The notes under the pieces: generated by a model | Seen by the model: the letters and a program-made list of their open reading frames with translations, nothing else | Told to the model about the DNA's origin: nothing | The model's database searches: none | In this document: piece by piece, positions 1 through 9,941 of the stretch | How positions within the stretch are numbered: the stretch's first letter is position 1 | How the letters are laid out: each line of letters begins with the position of its first letter | Source of the DNA: Candidatus Altimarinota bacterium | GTDB lineage: Bacteria > Cyanobacteriota > Cyanobacteriia > Cyanobacteriales > Microcystaceae | Assembly (NCBI GenBank): GCA_012031035.1 | Contig: JAAUUT010000036.1 | Location: 1 to 42,861, forward strand | Direction: 5' to 3' | DNA: 42,861 nucleotides | Translations under genes and position numbers: made by a program

Positions 1-135
1 TTTGTTTCCATTCTTTAAGATGTTGATTTAATTTCATCTGTGACAAGTTGCCATTTACTTCTGTTTTACTTTTACCTCTTAATTGAGCTTTTACTTCTCC
101 CTTTGTAAAAAACCTACCCTTGTAAGCCTCCAACT

Positions 136-154
136 CCCCCCTTGCAAAGGGGGG
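136..154. repeat. C6/G6 palindrome
   Basis: Six C, a short TTGCAAA centre and six G form a near-perfect hairpin just downstream of the methyltransferase stop codon. There is no T-run after it on the minus strand, so it looks more like a dispersed palindromic repeat than an intrinsic terminator. The rest of 1-161 shows no gene. Confidence 0.5.
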
Positions 155-161
155 TAAAGGG

Positions 162-1451
162 TTAAGGATACACGATTACTTCAGGAATGGGGACGAGGAA
201 TTGTCCGCCCCAATCGCGAATAAATGCCATCTGTTGCATGATTTCATCCTTGAAGTTCCAAGGCAAAATCAGCACGTAATCGGGTTTGGTTTGGGCTATC
301 TTATCGGGAGAGTAGATAGGAATATGGGTTCCTGGTAGAAATTTGCCGTGCTTGTACGGGTTGCGATCGACCGTATAATCGAGAAAATCGGTGCGAATGC
401 CGCAATAATTGAGTAAGGTGTTGCCTTTACCTGGAGCGCCGTAACCAACCACCGTTTTTCCTTCTCGTTTGACTTTAATGAGGAATTCTAAGAGTTTGCG
501 CTTGGTTTCTTCAACTTGCGCGGCAAAATTCCGATAGGTTTCCATCTTAGTAAAACCATAGTCTAACTCGCGTTGTTTGAGTGCGATTGCGCGATCGCTT
601 ATCGGTTTCGAGTCGTCTTCGCTATGACGCGCGTAAATTCTTAAAGAACCGCCGTGAGTCGGTAATTCTTCCACGTCAAAAAGCGTCAAACCATGAGCGG
701 CAAAAATCTTTTCAGTAGCAATCCAGCTAAAGTAAGAGAAATGTTCGTGATAAATGGTGTCAAACTGGTTTTCCTCCATCAGACGCATTAGGTGAGGAAA
801 TTCCATCGTGATAACGCCGTCGGGTTTGAGCAGAATTTTCATCCCAGCTACAAAATCGTTGATATCGGGAACTTGTGCCAGGACGTTGTTACCGAGTAAA
901 AGATCGGCTTGTTTTCCTTCTGCAACTAGTCTGCGAGCGCTTTCTACGCCAAAAAAGACAACTTTTGTAGGAACGCCTTTTTCAATCGCTACCTTAGCTA
1001 CGTTTGCGGCAGGTTCTATACCCAAACAAGGGATATTCTTCTCGACAAAGTATTGCAGAAGATAACCATCATTGCTGGCGACTTCTACAACATGACTTTC
1101 ACTGTTGAGATTGAAACGTTCTACTATCAAATCGGTATACGCTTTAGCGTGTTGCAACCAAGTGACGGCGTAGGAAGAGAAATAAGCGTATTCGGTGAAA
1201 ATATGGTCTGGACTAACGTATTGTTCTAGTTGCACTAGATAACAGTTATCGCACACGTAGACATGAAGCGGATAAAAAGGCTCCATTTGGTTGTGCTGTT
1301 CGACACTGAGGAAGCTTTCGCATAGCGGCGACATTCCTAAGTCAACCAAAGTATGTTTGAGCGGCGTTCCACAGAAGCGACAAGAACAGCTATTGTTAGA
1401 TGATGTCGCGATCGCGTTTAATTCTTTAATCTCTGCAAGGGTTGAAGTCAT
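162..1451 (-). CDS. SAM-dependent C-methyltransferase (NDP-sugar type)
   Basis: A 429-residue, three-part protein of the family that C-methylates NDP-keto-deoxysugars (TylCIII/NovU-like). The N-terminus carries a zinc-binding module, with CRFCG near residue 24 and CDNC near residue 67. The middle is a Rossmann methyltransferase with the SAM motif VVEVASNDGYLL near residue 120. The C-terminal part has the family's second domain, including VVGYGAPGKGNTLL near residue 335. Length and order are normal for the family. It is the last gene of a minus-strand run behind an epimerase and a GT2 glycosyltransferase, so a role in making and attaching a methyl-branched sugar of a surface glycan is likely. 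The exact substrate cannot be read from sequence. Confidence 0.85.
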   Translation of the reverse strand: MTSTLAEIKELNAIATSSNNSCSCRFCGTPLKHTLVDLGMSPLCESFLSVEQHNQMEPFYPLHVYVCDNCYLVQLEQYVSPDHIFTEYAYFSSYAVTWLQHAKAYTDLIVERFNLNSESHVVEVASNDGYLLQYFVEKNIPCLGIEPAANVAKVAIEKGVPTKVVFFGVESARRLVAEGKQADLLLGNNVLAQVPDINDFVAGMKILLKPDGVITMEFPHLMRLMEENQFDTIYHEHFSYFSWIATEKIFAAHGLTLFDVEELPTHGGSLRIYARHSEDDSKPISDRAIALKQRELDYGFTKMETYRNFAAQVEETKRKLLEFLIKVKREGKTVVGYGAPGKGNTLLNYCGIRTDFLDYTVDRNPYKHGKFLPGTHIPIYSPDKIAQTKPDYVLILPWNFKDEIMQQMAFIRDWGGQFLVPIPEVIVYP

Positions 1452-1490
1452 AGTAATCAGTTATTAGTAATCAGTTTTTTTCCGATTGCT

Positions 1491-1518
1491 GTAGGGGCGA
1501 ATGGTCATTCGCCCTTAC
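1491..1518. repeat. dispersed palindrome containing a gene's stop codon
   Basis: GTAGGGGCGAATG and CATTCGCCCTTAC form a hairpin with a 2-base loop. The stop codon of the upstream minus-strand glycosyltransferase (1515-1517) lies inside it. Similar G-rich palindromes occur at 5618-5641 and 34693-34711. Confidence 0.7.
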
Positions 1519-2435
1519 AACCCAAGTCCAACGAGTAAAAAAATTGACCAAAACAGTACAATCTCTTTACCAAAGCTTTTCCAATGCGCTTGTAGGAGCC
1601 AATGCAATGCGTGTAAATAACACGAGATACGATCTTTCAAATTCAAGGGAACGCGACCGATAATGCGCAGGTAATGGAAGGTTTTAATCCAACTCGGAAA
1701 GAAAGCGGATGCTTTCATTGCCTTTTTTTGCGGATAAAACCAAGCCATTCTCTCGTGAATTTTTGGATATGCCTGCGTTGACATTTCGGCATGATATCTC
1801 TTGTAAAAAAGAGGCTCCGCAATTTTATAAAATCGCCCGTATAAGCTCAGTTCGCACAAAAGCGTGCGATCGCTATCGGTATAATTGGGCTGGAGGTCGG
1901 TTTGGCGCAAAATTTCGGCTCTCATCAAACCATAAGTCGCCTCGCAATCGTGATTCCAATTAGCAAGTTGGCGAAACCGTTGATAAGGCGTTCCAGAACA
2001 AGCTAAATCCTTATCCAGAATTCCGGTTTGTTTGCCATGTTCGTCAATTTGAATGATATTCGAGTAACAAAGAACAACTGAGGGTTCTTTATCGAGAATG
2101 GCAACGCATTTCTCAAGCAGTGTCGGTGTCAAGACATCATCGTGTGCAGCTAAACGAAAATACTTTCCTCGCGAGAGTTCAAAGGTACGGTTGTGATTGT
2201 TTGCTCCTCCTATGTTGGTAGCATTGCGATAGTAGCGAACGCGAGAATCTTTCGCTGCATACTGACGACAAATTTCTTCAGTGCGATCGCTCGACGCATT
2301 ATCTGAGATAATCAATTCAAAATCGCCAAAGGTTTGCGCCAAAATAGAAGCGATCGCTTCTTTGAGATATTTCTCTCCATTAAAGACGGGAAGACCGATA
2401 CTAACTAGAGGAGTTCGAGCGTTATCTATCATCAT
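1515..2435 (-). CDS. Glycosyltransferase family 2
   Basis: A GT-A fold glycosyltransferase that adds a sugar from an NDP donor, expected at the cytoplasmic face of the membrane. The first 110 residues hold the GT2 landmarks: PLVSIGLPVFNGEKYL, then ISDNASSDRT, then the metal-binding AAHDD. I start it at the ATG at 2435 (MMIDNAR). An in-frame ATG at 2480 would add 15 residues encoded by a C/G-rich dispersed repeat and is unlikely. The hydrophobic C-terminus ends in VGLGL, whose last codons and stop lie in a palindromic repeat, so the original tail may differ. It sits between an epimerase and a C-methyltransferase on the same strand, which points to surface polysaccharide synthesis. The acceptor is unknown. 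Confidence 0.82.
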   Translation of the reverse strand: MMIDNARTPLVSIGLPVFNGEKYLKEAIASILAQTFGDFELIISDNASSDRTEEICRQYAAKDSRVRYYRNATNIGGANNHNRTFELSRGKYFRLAAHDDVLTPTLLEKCVAILDKEPSVVLCYSNIIQIDEHGKQTGILDKDLACSGTPYQRFRQLANWNHDCEATYGLMRAEILRQTDLQPNYTDSDRTLLCELSLYGRFYKIAEPLFYKRYHAEMSTQAYPKIHERMAWFYPQKKAMKASAFFPSWIKTFHYLRIIGRVPLNLKDRISCYLHALHWLLQAHWKSFGKEIVLFWSIFLLVGLGL

Positions 2436-2462
2436 CTTGTAGTTGAGTAGATTATGGGTTCT

Positions 2463-2526
2463 GCCCCCTAAATCCCCCAAATTTGGGGGACTTTTATTTT
2501 CCCCCAGAATTGGGGGGTTAGGGGGG
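2463..2526. repeat. C5/G5-rich palindromic repeat
   Basis: Alternating CCCCC and GGGGG blocks (CCCCCTAAATCCCCC, TTTGGGGG, CCCCCAGAATTGGGGGG) can fold in several ways. This repeat type is common between cyanobacterial genes. It separates the epimerase from the glycosyltransferase start. Confidence 0.7.
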
Positions 2527-2537
2527 CGAAACCATTA

Positions 2538-3581
2538 TTATTTGCCATAGGAAGCAGGATTTCTCGTCCAGAAGAAATCGGTATCGATTTGCTGGGTGCG
2601 AATTAAATATTCCAATTGTTTGAGGCGAGTAAATCCTCGAAATTGGAAGGTTTCGGCACTCATATCGATCTGTGCAAACACGTCAAATAGTTGTTTCGCG
2701 CCGCATCTGGCATCCCATTCGCACTTAAATCCAGGCAACATTTGGTTAATTTTCTCGAAAGAAACCCGATAGCTGCGATTGTCCGAACCGTTGTCGCCAA
2801 AGCTCAACTGACACCCTTCAAACACCTCTGCCACGATTTCGGCAATGTCTCTCACCTGATAGTTAAATGCCGTGTCGCCGACGTTAAAAATCTGGTTGTG
2901 AACGATATCGCGCGGTGCTTCTAAGGCGCAGACAATCGCTTTACAGATATCTAACCCATGAACCAGCGGTCGCCAGGGAGTACCATCGCTAGTCATTTTG
3001 ATTTCTTTAGTCGTCCACGCCAACCCTGACAAATTGTTCAAAACAATGTCAAAACGCATTCTCGGCGACGCACCAAAAGCGGTGGCATTACGCATGAAAG
3101 TGGGAGAAAAACCGTCATCTGCGATCGCTTGTACGTCTCTTTCTACCAAGGTTTTGCAGATAGCATAGATGGTTTGTGGGTTGACGGGAGATGCTTCTGT
3201 TACTTCGCCATCAGCAACGCCGTAGACGCTACAAGATGACATATAAACAAAGCGGCGCACACCTGCTTCTTTAGCGAGTTTGGCAAGGCGAACAGAACCT
3301 TTGTGGTTGATTTCGTAGGTGATATCGGGTAATAACTGTCCGGTAGGGTCGTTGGAGAGTTCTGCCATATGCACCACTGCATCAACGCCTTGAAGATCTT
3401 CGAGGGTGATGTGTCGAATATCTTTATTCAAGGTTTGGGCGCTCAATTCGCTTCCGTTGTACAACCAACCTACTTTATAAAACCCCGTATCTACTGCCAA
3501 CACTTGATGTCCTTGCTGCAATAGGATGGGAGCGAGTAGCGAACCGAGATATCCTTCCGTTCCAGTTACTAGTACTTTCAT
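2538..3581 (-). CDS. NAD-dependent epimerase/dehydratase (extended SDR)
   Basis: A 347-residue extended short-chain dehydrogenase/reductase acting on a nucleotide sugar. The N-terminal MKVLVTGTEGYLG is the GxxGxxG dinucleotide-binding loop. The catalytic Ser and Tyr-Lys appear as SSCSVYG near residue 114 and YAICK near residue 138. The C-terminal half is the substrate-binding region, including GTPWRPLVHGLD near residue 200. It is the first gene of the run epimerase, GT2, C-methyltransferase, so it probably supplies the modified donor sugar. Whether it is a 4-epimerase, a 3,5-epimerase-like enzyme or a reductase cannot be decided here. Confidence 0.85.
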   Translation of the reverse strand: MKVLVTGTEGYLGSLLAPILLQQGHQVLAVDTGFYKVGWLYNGSELSAQTLNKDIRHITLEDLQGVDAVVHMAELSNDPTGQLLPDITYEINHKGSVRLAKLAKEAGVRRFVYMSSCSVYGVADGEVTEASPVNPQTIYAICKTLVERDVQAIADDGFSPTFMRNATAFGASPRMRFDIVLNNLSGLAWTTKEIKMTSDGTPWRPLVHGLDICKAIVCALEAPRDIVHNQIFNVGDTAFNYQVRDIAEIVAEVFEGCQLSFGDNGSDNRSYRVSFEKINQMLPGFKCEWDARCGAKQLFDVFAQIDMSAETFQFRGFTRLKQLEYLIRTQQIDTDFFWTRNPASYGK

Positions 3582-4282
3582 ATTTTTTTTGAATTTGATG
3601 AGAAATAAAATGATTAGTGATTAGGGATTGGTGATTGGCGATTGGGGTAGGTTTTCCTGACGACCCAATATCCCAAAGCTTTTATTTGCCAACAATTAAT
3701 GTAGTGCGAGCATCTTGCTCGTGCGAGCGGGACTTATGTCAAGAAAGAACACGCTACGCGAACGCACTACAATATTTACAATTTTTTTAAACTCGATATA
3801 GCTAATAGCTTTAGATTAATTTTTTTTACTGTCAAGAAGTCATTATTGAATAATCAAAACGTTCTATCCTATAACTAATTGGCTCGGAAAACCCCTAATC
3901 GAGCAGTAATCTTGCCAGCACAATCTATTAGAAGACATGTCCTGAAAAAAGGCACTTTTACCCGATTTTTCAGAATTACTCAAGCGCACTCTCAGGTGTC
4001 TTCTCAAGCAATTCGCAACAGTCAAGCTGTTGAGAATAACTTTATTTTTGTCGTTGTTGGACTAAGTTTTATTTTCTGGGTTGTCATTTTGAGGTTAACG
4101 CTCCTGCTCGTTGCACTCGAAATGACAGATTATATTTTTATCCGACAACGCTAAGTTGCTTAAAGCATCATTTATTCATCAACTCGATTCCAAAATAACT
4201 TTGGTTTTTCGGAAGTGTCAAGGTTAATCATGGAACTATACAATATCTTTAAAAAACGATGTAAAATTTTATCTTAGTAAAT
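3582..4282. other. Intergenic region with dispersed repeats
   Basis: About 700 bases with no convincing gene. Positions 3711-3776 hold a GCGAGCATCTTGCTCG-type palindrome flanked by CACTAC/GTAGTG. Around 4079-4135 there is a degenerate TGTCATTT...GAAATGACA inverted repeat. A plus-strand reading frame at 3879-4154 crosses this second repeat and has no recognisable domain, so I do not call it. Confidence 0.5.
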
Positions 4283-5488
4283 TTACCGATTTGACTCCGA
4301 TGGAAATGCAGCAGGTTTGGTCGAGAGAACTTTTGTTTCTCCATTGCGATCGATTTCAACTTCTAAAACCGTACCAATTTCACTTTTTTCGACCTTTTCT
4401 TGGACATCAGCCGCCGTTACTACTGACTGAGCGCCGACTTTTGTAATAATATCTCCTGGTTTAAAACCCGCTCGTTGTGCTGGAGAGCCAGAAATTACCC
4501 GCATTACCAATACGCCTTTATCTGCTGTAACATTGAGGTTAAGTTCCTTATCTCGATTGATTTCTTCTCGCAAGTCGGGAGACAGCGTAACCATGTGAAT
4601 TCCTAAATAAGGATGATCTACTTTTCCTTTAGTAAAAAGCTGTTCGGCAATGCGTCGAGCAGTTTCGATCGGAATAGCAAACCCCAATCCTTGCGCATCT
4701 GCTCGAATTGCTGTATTCACACCAACCACTTCTCCATTGGCATTGAGAAGGGGACCGCCAGAGTTTCCAGGGTTAATAGCAGCATCAGTTTGAATAAATT
4801 TCACTCGTTTGTCTGGAACGCCGACTTCGCTGCTAGAGCGACCTAAAGCGCTGATAATTCCAACAGTGACAGTATTATCCAATCCTAGTGGATTGCCGAT
4901 CGCGATCGCCCATTCTCCAGGCTGTAAGGTTTCTGCCGTACCAAAGCTTACAGCAGGTAAGTTAGTTGCCTCAATTTTCACCACGGCTACATCGGTAATT
5001 CTGTCAATCCCCACTACCTGACCGGCATAGATTTGACCGTCTTTGAGCGTTACTTTAACCCGACTTGCCCCATCAACCACATGAGCGTTAGTCAGCAAAC
5101 GTCCGTCGGGACTCAAAATAAATCCAGATCCCGTCCCTCTTTCGATATGCTCTCTAGGAATCGGCAAATCTTCGCCAAAAAAACGTCGGAAAAAGGGCTG
5201 GTCTAATCCTTCTGGGAGTTGTTCGCTCACTTGTCGCGCCGCATCAATCCGCACGACTGAGGGGCCAACTTTTTGGACTGCTTTGGCAATAAAGTTTAAA
5301 TTTGCCCCAGATGACGAACTTGGTAGAATCGGTAGAGGTCTATTCGAGGCTGAAGAAACTAATGAGGGTTGCTCTTGCGTCTTTTCTAGGTGTTGGGAAA
5401 TCAAATAACTGCTCCCCCAAACGCCTGCACCTACGCCGACTGCCAATACTCCCAAGTAGACACTTAATTGTTTTATCGATCGACTCAT
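4283..5488 (-). CDS. HtrA/Deg-family serine protease (HhoA/HhoB type)
   Basis: A 401-residue trypsin-like protease with one PDZ domain, expected to degrade or refold damaged proteins in the periplasm or thylakoid lumen. A membrane segment at residues 8-30 acts as signal or anchor. The catalytic triad is His136 (TNAHVVDG), Asp166 (ITDVAVVKI) and Ser243 (GNSGGPL). One PDZ domain covers about residues 295-390, which is the cyanobacterial HhoA/HhoB/HtrA layout rather than the two-PDZ DegP form. It is divergent from the Ca2+-ATPase gene, with 234 bases between them that contain palindromic repeats. Which of the three cyanobacterial Deg paralogues it is cannot be settled here. Confidence 0.92.
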   Translation of the reverse strand: MSRSIKQLSVYLGVLAVGVGAGVWGSSYLISQHLEKTQEQPSLVSSASNRPLPILPSSSSGANLNFIAKAVQKVGPSVVRIDAARQVSEQLPEGLDQPFFRRFFGEDLPIPREHIERGTGSGFILSPDGRLLTNAHVVDGASRVKVTLKDGQIYAGQVVGIDRITDVAVVKIEATNLPAVSFGTAETLQPGEWAIAIGNPLGLDNTVTVGIISALGRSSSEVGVPDKRVKFIQTDAAINPGNSGGPLLNANGEVVGVNTAIRADAQGLGFAIPIETARRIAEQLFTKGKVDHPYLGIHMVTLSPDLREEINRDKELNLNVTADKGVLVMRVISGSPAQRAGFKPGDIITKVGAQSVVTAADVQEKVEKSEIGTVLEVEIDRNGETKVLSTKPAAFPSESNR

Positions 5489-5617
5489 TGCTCAGCCTCG
5501 GATATAAGCGAACGTCCCTAATAGCAATTATGGCAGAGTTATAGGGGAGAGTGTCTAATGAAAATTTTTAGTGATGGGGGCAAGCGGTTTTTTGGTTGGT
5601 ATCTCTGTAGTTTAGTA

Positions 5618-5675
5618 GGGGCGGAGCTTCACGCTTCGCCCGTATAGTAGTTTAGAGACGCGATATATCGCGTCT
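5618..5675. repeat. Two adjacent dispersed palindromes
   Basis: 5618-5641 pairs GGGCGGAGC with GCTTCGCCC. 5656-5675 is a perfect 20-base palindrome with core ACGCGATATATCGCGT. The same 16-base core recurs at 11707-11722. Both sit in the region between the divergent protease and ATPase genes. Confidence 0.75.
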
Positions 5676-5722
5676 GTACAATATTCTTCTTTGTCTTCTT
5701 TGTCTTTCAAAGGACGCTTCCC

Positions 5723-8623
5723 GTGGCACAATCCTATTCTTCTAACTCCTTGAGCGATCGCCAACAATCCTGGTACGCTTACGCGATCGAAAAAACAATA
5801 GAAACATTAAACAGCAATGCTCAACAAGGTTTAACCGCCAGCGAGGTCGAACAACGCCTCAAACATTACGGAACCAATGAAATAAAAGAAACAGTTGGTC
5901 GAAGTAACTGGGAAATCTTGCTCGATCAGTTCAAAAACATCATGTTGCTGATGCTGATTGCAGTAGCCATAATTTCTGGGGTGATGGATGCGATCGCTAT
6001 GCAAAACGCCCAAACCGCTAAAGCAGAAATTCCCTTTAAAGATACCATCGCTATCTTATCCATTGTCATTCTCAACGGCATTTTGGGCTATCTACAAGAA
6101 AGCCGTGCCGAACAAGCGCTAGCAGCGCTCAAGCGCCTCGCTTCGCCAAAAGTACAAGTAATCAGGGACGGACAAAGGATTGAGGTTGAAGCGCCGACTT
6201 TAGTCCCAGGCGATATTATGTTACTCGAAGCAGGTTCGCAATTGTGCGCGGACGGGCAAATTATTGAAGCCTCGAACTTGCAAATTAGAGAAGCAGCACT
6301 GACGGGAGAAGCACAAGCAGTAACAAAAGAGCCAGTTAGCGAGGGATTAAATGAAGAAACTGCCCTCGGCGATCGCATTAACATGGTATTCACGGGAACC
6401 GAAGTCATCGGCGGACGTGCGAAAGCGATCGTTACTAGTACGGGGATGGAAACGGAACTCGGTAAAATTGCTCAGATGTTGCAATCGGTAGAATCCGAAC
6501 CAACGCCCCTGCAACAGAGAATGAATCACTTGGGAAACGTATTGGTTTCTAGTTCTCTTATTTTAGTTGTATTAGTCATCGCGATCGGAGTCGTACAGGC
6601 AGGTTGGGATCGCTTGCAAGATTTGGTCAAAACTTCTCTAAGCATAGCAGTAGCAGTCGTTCCCGAAGGCTTACCTGCCGTCATTACCGTGACTTTAGCC
6701 CTGGGAACTCAACGTATGGTCAGACGCAATGCTTTAATTCGGAAACTACCTGCTGTCGAAACCCTTGGATCGGTGAACGTTATTTGCTCGGATAAAACCG
6801 GAACCCTCACGCAAAATAAAATGGTCGTTCGAGAAATCGAGACTTGCCAAAAACATTTACACGTCACCGGAGAAGGCTATATTCCCATTGGGGAGTTTCT
6901 AGATTCAGGTCGGTCAATCGAGACTAGACATTATCGAGAAATAGAAAATTTATTAACCGCTTGCGTGTTGTGTAACGATGCAACTCTCTTGCTTGAGGGG
7001 AATGGAGAAAGTCAGCATTGGAACGTGATGGGCGACCCGACAGAGGGTGCTTTACTCGCCCTTGCTGGCAAAACAGGTTTGCAACAAAACGCTCTCAATT
7101 ACCAATACGATCGCGTAGCAGAATTTCCCTTCTCCTCCGAACGCAAGCGCATGAGCGTTATCGTTAACGATCGCGGGAATGAGGGACTTGAAATTACCCA
7201 ATCCCCTATTCTCTTAGAAATGCGACGGGGCACACAAGAAGGCGAATCGAATGTACGTCAGTCGCCAATTTTCCTAATGTTTACCAAAGGTTCGTCAGAG
7301 TTAATTTTAGAACGCTGTCAATCGTATCAAATTAACGAACAAATCTTACCTTTAACCCAAGAGCAACGACAAAACATCTTGCAAGCCAATAATAATATGG
7401 CGGAGCGCGGTTTGCGAGTGCTAGGATTTGCTTACAAGCCGCTAGAAACCATCCCAAATAGCGACTCGGAAGAAACAGCCGAACGAGATTTAATTTGGTT
7501 GGGCTTGGTGGGAATGTTAGATGCTCCCAGACCGGAAGTAAAAGACGCAGTGGCGAAGTGTCGAGATGCAGGCATTCGCACCATCATGATTACTGGAGAT
7601 CATCAGCTAACAGCGCGGGCGATCGCTCAACAGTTAGGTATCGTTAAAGAGAATGCGATCGTTCTCAGCGGACGAGAGTTAGAAAAGCTCTCCCAAGAGG
7701 AACTAGAACGAGAAGTGGATCGCGTCAGTATCTATGCTCGCGTCGCTCCCGAACACAAGCTGCGCATCGTCAAAGCGCTTCAAAAACGCGGGAGATTTGC
7801 CGCTATGACGGGGGATGGCGTTAACGATGCTCCCGCTCTCAAACAAGCAGATATCGGCATTGCCATGGGAATTACGGGAACCGATGTCAGCAAAGAAGCA
7901 AGCGATATGGTTCTTTTGGATGACAATTTTGCCACAATTGTTGCTGCAACTGAAGAAGGGCGAATGGTGTACAACAATATTCGTCTTTTTGTTAAATATA
8001 TCCTCGGCAGTAACGTGGGAGAAGTGATTACCATTGCCGCCGCGCCGATTCTCGGACTGGCAGATGTTCCCTTAACGCCTTTGCAAATTCTGTGGATGAA
8101 TTTAGTCACCGATGGATTGCCCGCGCTGGCGCTAGCAGTAGAACCCGCAGATCCCAATATCATGACTCGTCCGCCATTTAGCCCCAAAGAAAGCATTTTT
8201 GCGAAGGGATTGGGATTTTATATCATTCGCATCGGCATTATCTTTTCGATTCTCAGTATTGCTCTAATGGTTTGGTCGTACGATCGCGTTCGAGGAACGA
8301 GCAATCCCGATAGTTGGAAAACGATGGTATTTACTACGCTTTGTTTAGCACAAATGGGACACGCGATCGCGGTTCGTTCCAATACTCGACTGATGCTAGA
8401 GATCGATCTTTTCTCTAATCCCTATTTACTCAGTTCGGTTGCAGTGACAACGATTCTACAGTTGATGTTAATCTACATTGCACCTTTACGCGACTTCTTT
8501 GGAACTCACTTTTTAACGTTAGAACAGTTGCTTATTTGTTTGGGTTTTAGTGCTTTGATGTTTGTTTGGATCGAATTAGAAAAACTATTTATTCGCTTTT
8601 TGAGATTAAAAAAAACGCAGTAA
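5723..8623 (+). CDS. P2A-type Ca2+-transporting ATPase
   Basis: A 966-residue P-type ATPase, probably exporting Ca2+ across the plasma membrane at the cost of ATP. The order is N-terminal cation-ATPase domain, A domain with TGEA (usual TGES, Glu kept), M4 PEGLP near residue 314, phosphorylation site DKTGTLT (Asp357), and hinge TGDGVNDAP near residue 696. M5 has NVGE (Asn764, Glu767) and M6 has NLVTDG (Asn793, Thr796, Asp797). These M4/M5/M6 residues match the Ca2+ site II ligands of SERCA, which favours Ca2+ over Na+/K+ or heavy metals. The start is GTG, with AAAGGA about 8 bases upstream. Length is normal for bacterial PacL-like pumps. Confidence 0.93.
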   Translation: MAQSYSSNSLSDRQQSWYAYAIEKTIETLNSNAQQGLTASEVEQRLKHYGTNEIKETVGRSNWEILLDQFKNIMLLMLIAVAIISGVMDAIAMQNAQTAKAEIPFKDTIAILSIVILNGILGYLQESRAEQALAALKRLASPKVQVIRDGQRIEVEAPTLVPGDIMLLEAGSQLCADGQIIEASNLQIREAALTGEAQAVTKEPVSEGLNEETALGDRINMVFTGTEVIGGRAKAIVTSTGMETELGKIAQMLQSVESEPTPLQQRMNHLGNVLVSSSLILVVLVIAIGVVQAGWDRLQDLVKTSLSIAVAVVPEGLPAVITVTLALGTQRMVRRNALIRKLPAVETLGSVNVICSDKTGTLTQNKMVVREIETCQKHLHVTGEGYIPIGEFLDSGRSIETRHYREIENLLTACVLCNDATLLLEGNGESQHWNVMGDPTEGALLALAGKTGLQQNALNYQYDRVAEFPFSSERKRMSVIVNDRGNEGLEITQSPILLEMRRGTQEGESNVRQSPIFLMFTKGSSELILERCQSYQINEQILPLTQEQRQNILQANNNMAERGLRVLGFAYKPLETIPNSDSEETAERDLIWLGLVGMLDAPRPEVKDAVAKCRDAGIRTIMITGDHQLTARAIAQQLGIVKENAIVLSGRELEKLSQEELEREVDRVSIYARVAPEHKLRIVKALQKRGRFAAMTGDGVNDAPALKQADIGIAMGITGTDVSKEASDMVLLDDNFATIVAATEEGRMVYNNIRLFVKYILGSNVGEVITIAAAPILGLADVPLTPLQILWMNLVTDGLPALALAVEPADPNIMTRPPFSPKESIFAKGLGFYIIRIGIIFSILSIALMVWSYDRVRGTSNPDSWKTMVFTTLCLAQMGHAIAVRSNTRLMLEIDLFSNPYLLSSVAVTTILQLMLIYIAPLRDFFGTHFLTLEQLLICLGFSALMFVWIELEKLFIRFLRLKKTQ

Positions 8624-8638
8624 GGTTATTAGGGTGTT

Positions 8639-9808
8639 TTATGCCTGTTCTCGTAATAACAAAATTCCTACTCCCAACCCTATAAAATTGGGAAGCCATG
8701 CTGCTAAAAAAGGAGATAAAATCTCGATCGCACCGAGGCTTCCCATTAAAAATCCTAATAAATAATAGAGAAAAACGATGGCTACGCATAATCCAAAACT
8801 CGTCGCTCGGTTATTGCTTTGAGGACGATTTCCTAATGTCGAGCCTACTATGCCAAACACTAAACAAACAAAAGGAAATGCGATTTTTTGTTGCGATCGC
8901 ACTTGAAATATTATTAATTTTTTTTCTATCGCCAATCGACCGCAAAATCTTCATATATTTTTGTGTTTGCATGAAATTCATTTCATTGGGGTCGCGACCT
9001 AACGCAGCTAAATCGAAAGGAATTCTAGAAAAGAAAGTTGTCGGTGTTTGAAAAAGGTTGTTGCCCCATAAGAAGCATCGGGAGCAATATCGTAAATCGT
9101 GCCGTTAAAAAAATCCCATTTTTGTTGTTTATTATTCCAATTAGCTGAGTCAGCAATAATAATTCGATCTATATTTTTTCCCGCCCATTGCAAAATGGTT
9201 ATCTGTTTCATTTGTTTGCCATTGAATTGTTTGGCGTAAAATAGTCCTTTAAGTTTTTGACGGGTTTGACCGTTGGGTAAGGTAACTTTTTGATAATCGG
9301 GATAAAAAATATCTTTGGTTTGCCAAAAAGGATATTCTTCGTTGAGGGATGCGACTAAGATAGCAGTGGCGCGATAATTGGCAGTAGGAACGACTAATTC
9401 ATTGAACAGAAACGCGATTCCCGTGACGATGAGACTAAGCGCGATCGCGGGTACAATAATTCGATAAAGAGAGATTCCACAACTGCGCAAGGCAATTATC
9501 TCGCTATCGCTACTAAGGCGACCATAAGCTATTAAGGTTGCTAGCAACACTGAAATTGGCAAAGCATAGGAAACAAATTCAGGGACTTTCAACAACAGCA
9601 CTTGTAACGCTTGCAGAATGGCTAAGTCGGATTCGATCGCTTTGTTGATTAAGTCAGATAAGTAACCAACAGCAACGCCAAGAGAAGAAAAAATTCCTAC
9701 GCTTAACAAGAAAGGCGCGATTAATTCGCTAGCAATGTAGCGATCCATCATCGATATGCCACCAAATCGCGATCGCAGTTTATAAAAAAGAGGTTTATCA
9801 AACTTCAT
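8639..9808 (-). pseudogene. LptF/LptG (YjgP/YjgQ) family permease, two frameshifts
   Basis: An integral membrane permease of the family that extracts lipopolysaccharide from the inner membrane. The N-terminal part (9808-9008) has the signature MDRYIASELIAPFLLSVG, several membrane segments and the start of the periplasmic domain, ending prematurely after SFLEFLSI. In the next frame the protein continues (SRIPFDLAALGRDP to KILRSIGD). It then returns to the first frame for the C-terminal membrane part 8935-8639 (FQVRSQQKIAFPF onward). The first shift is one missing T near 9037 (T4 run). The second is one extra A near 8926-8933 (A8 run). Corrected length is about 389 residues, normal for the family. 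Either a decayed gene or two assembly errors. Confidence 0.85.
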
Positions 9809-9941
9809 TGCTGTTGGCTTTTATCAGCGGCAATACCCTTTTTATCAAAACATAGCTGGATACAAAAAATTCGGCATTGGTGAATGCGTAATGCGATCGC
9901 AGCTTAAAATGAAATGGTAAAATTCTTGTGTTTGGCAATCA

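Noticed and set aside
136..154. Intrinsic terminator of the methyltransferase gene
   Set aside because: The hairpin is strong but no T-run follows on the minus strand, and the same style of palindrome occurs elsewhere as a dispersed repeat.
3879..4154. Plus-strand frame with a hydrophobic C-terminal stretch
   Set aside because: It crosses a TGTCATTT/AAATGACA inverted repeat, has no ribosome site and no recognisable domain. The hydrophobic part comes from T-rich repeat sequence.
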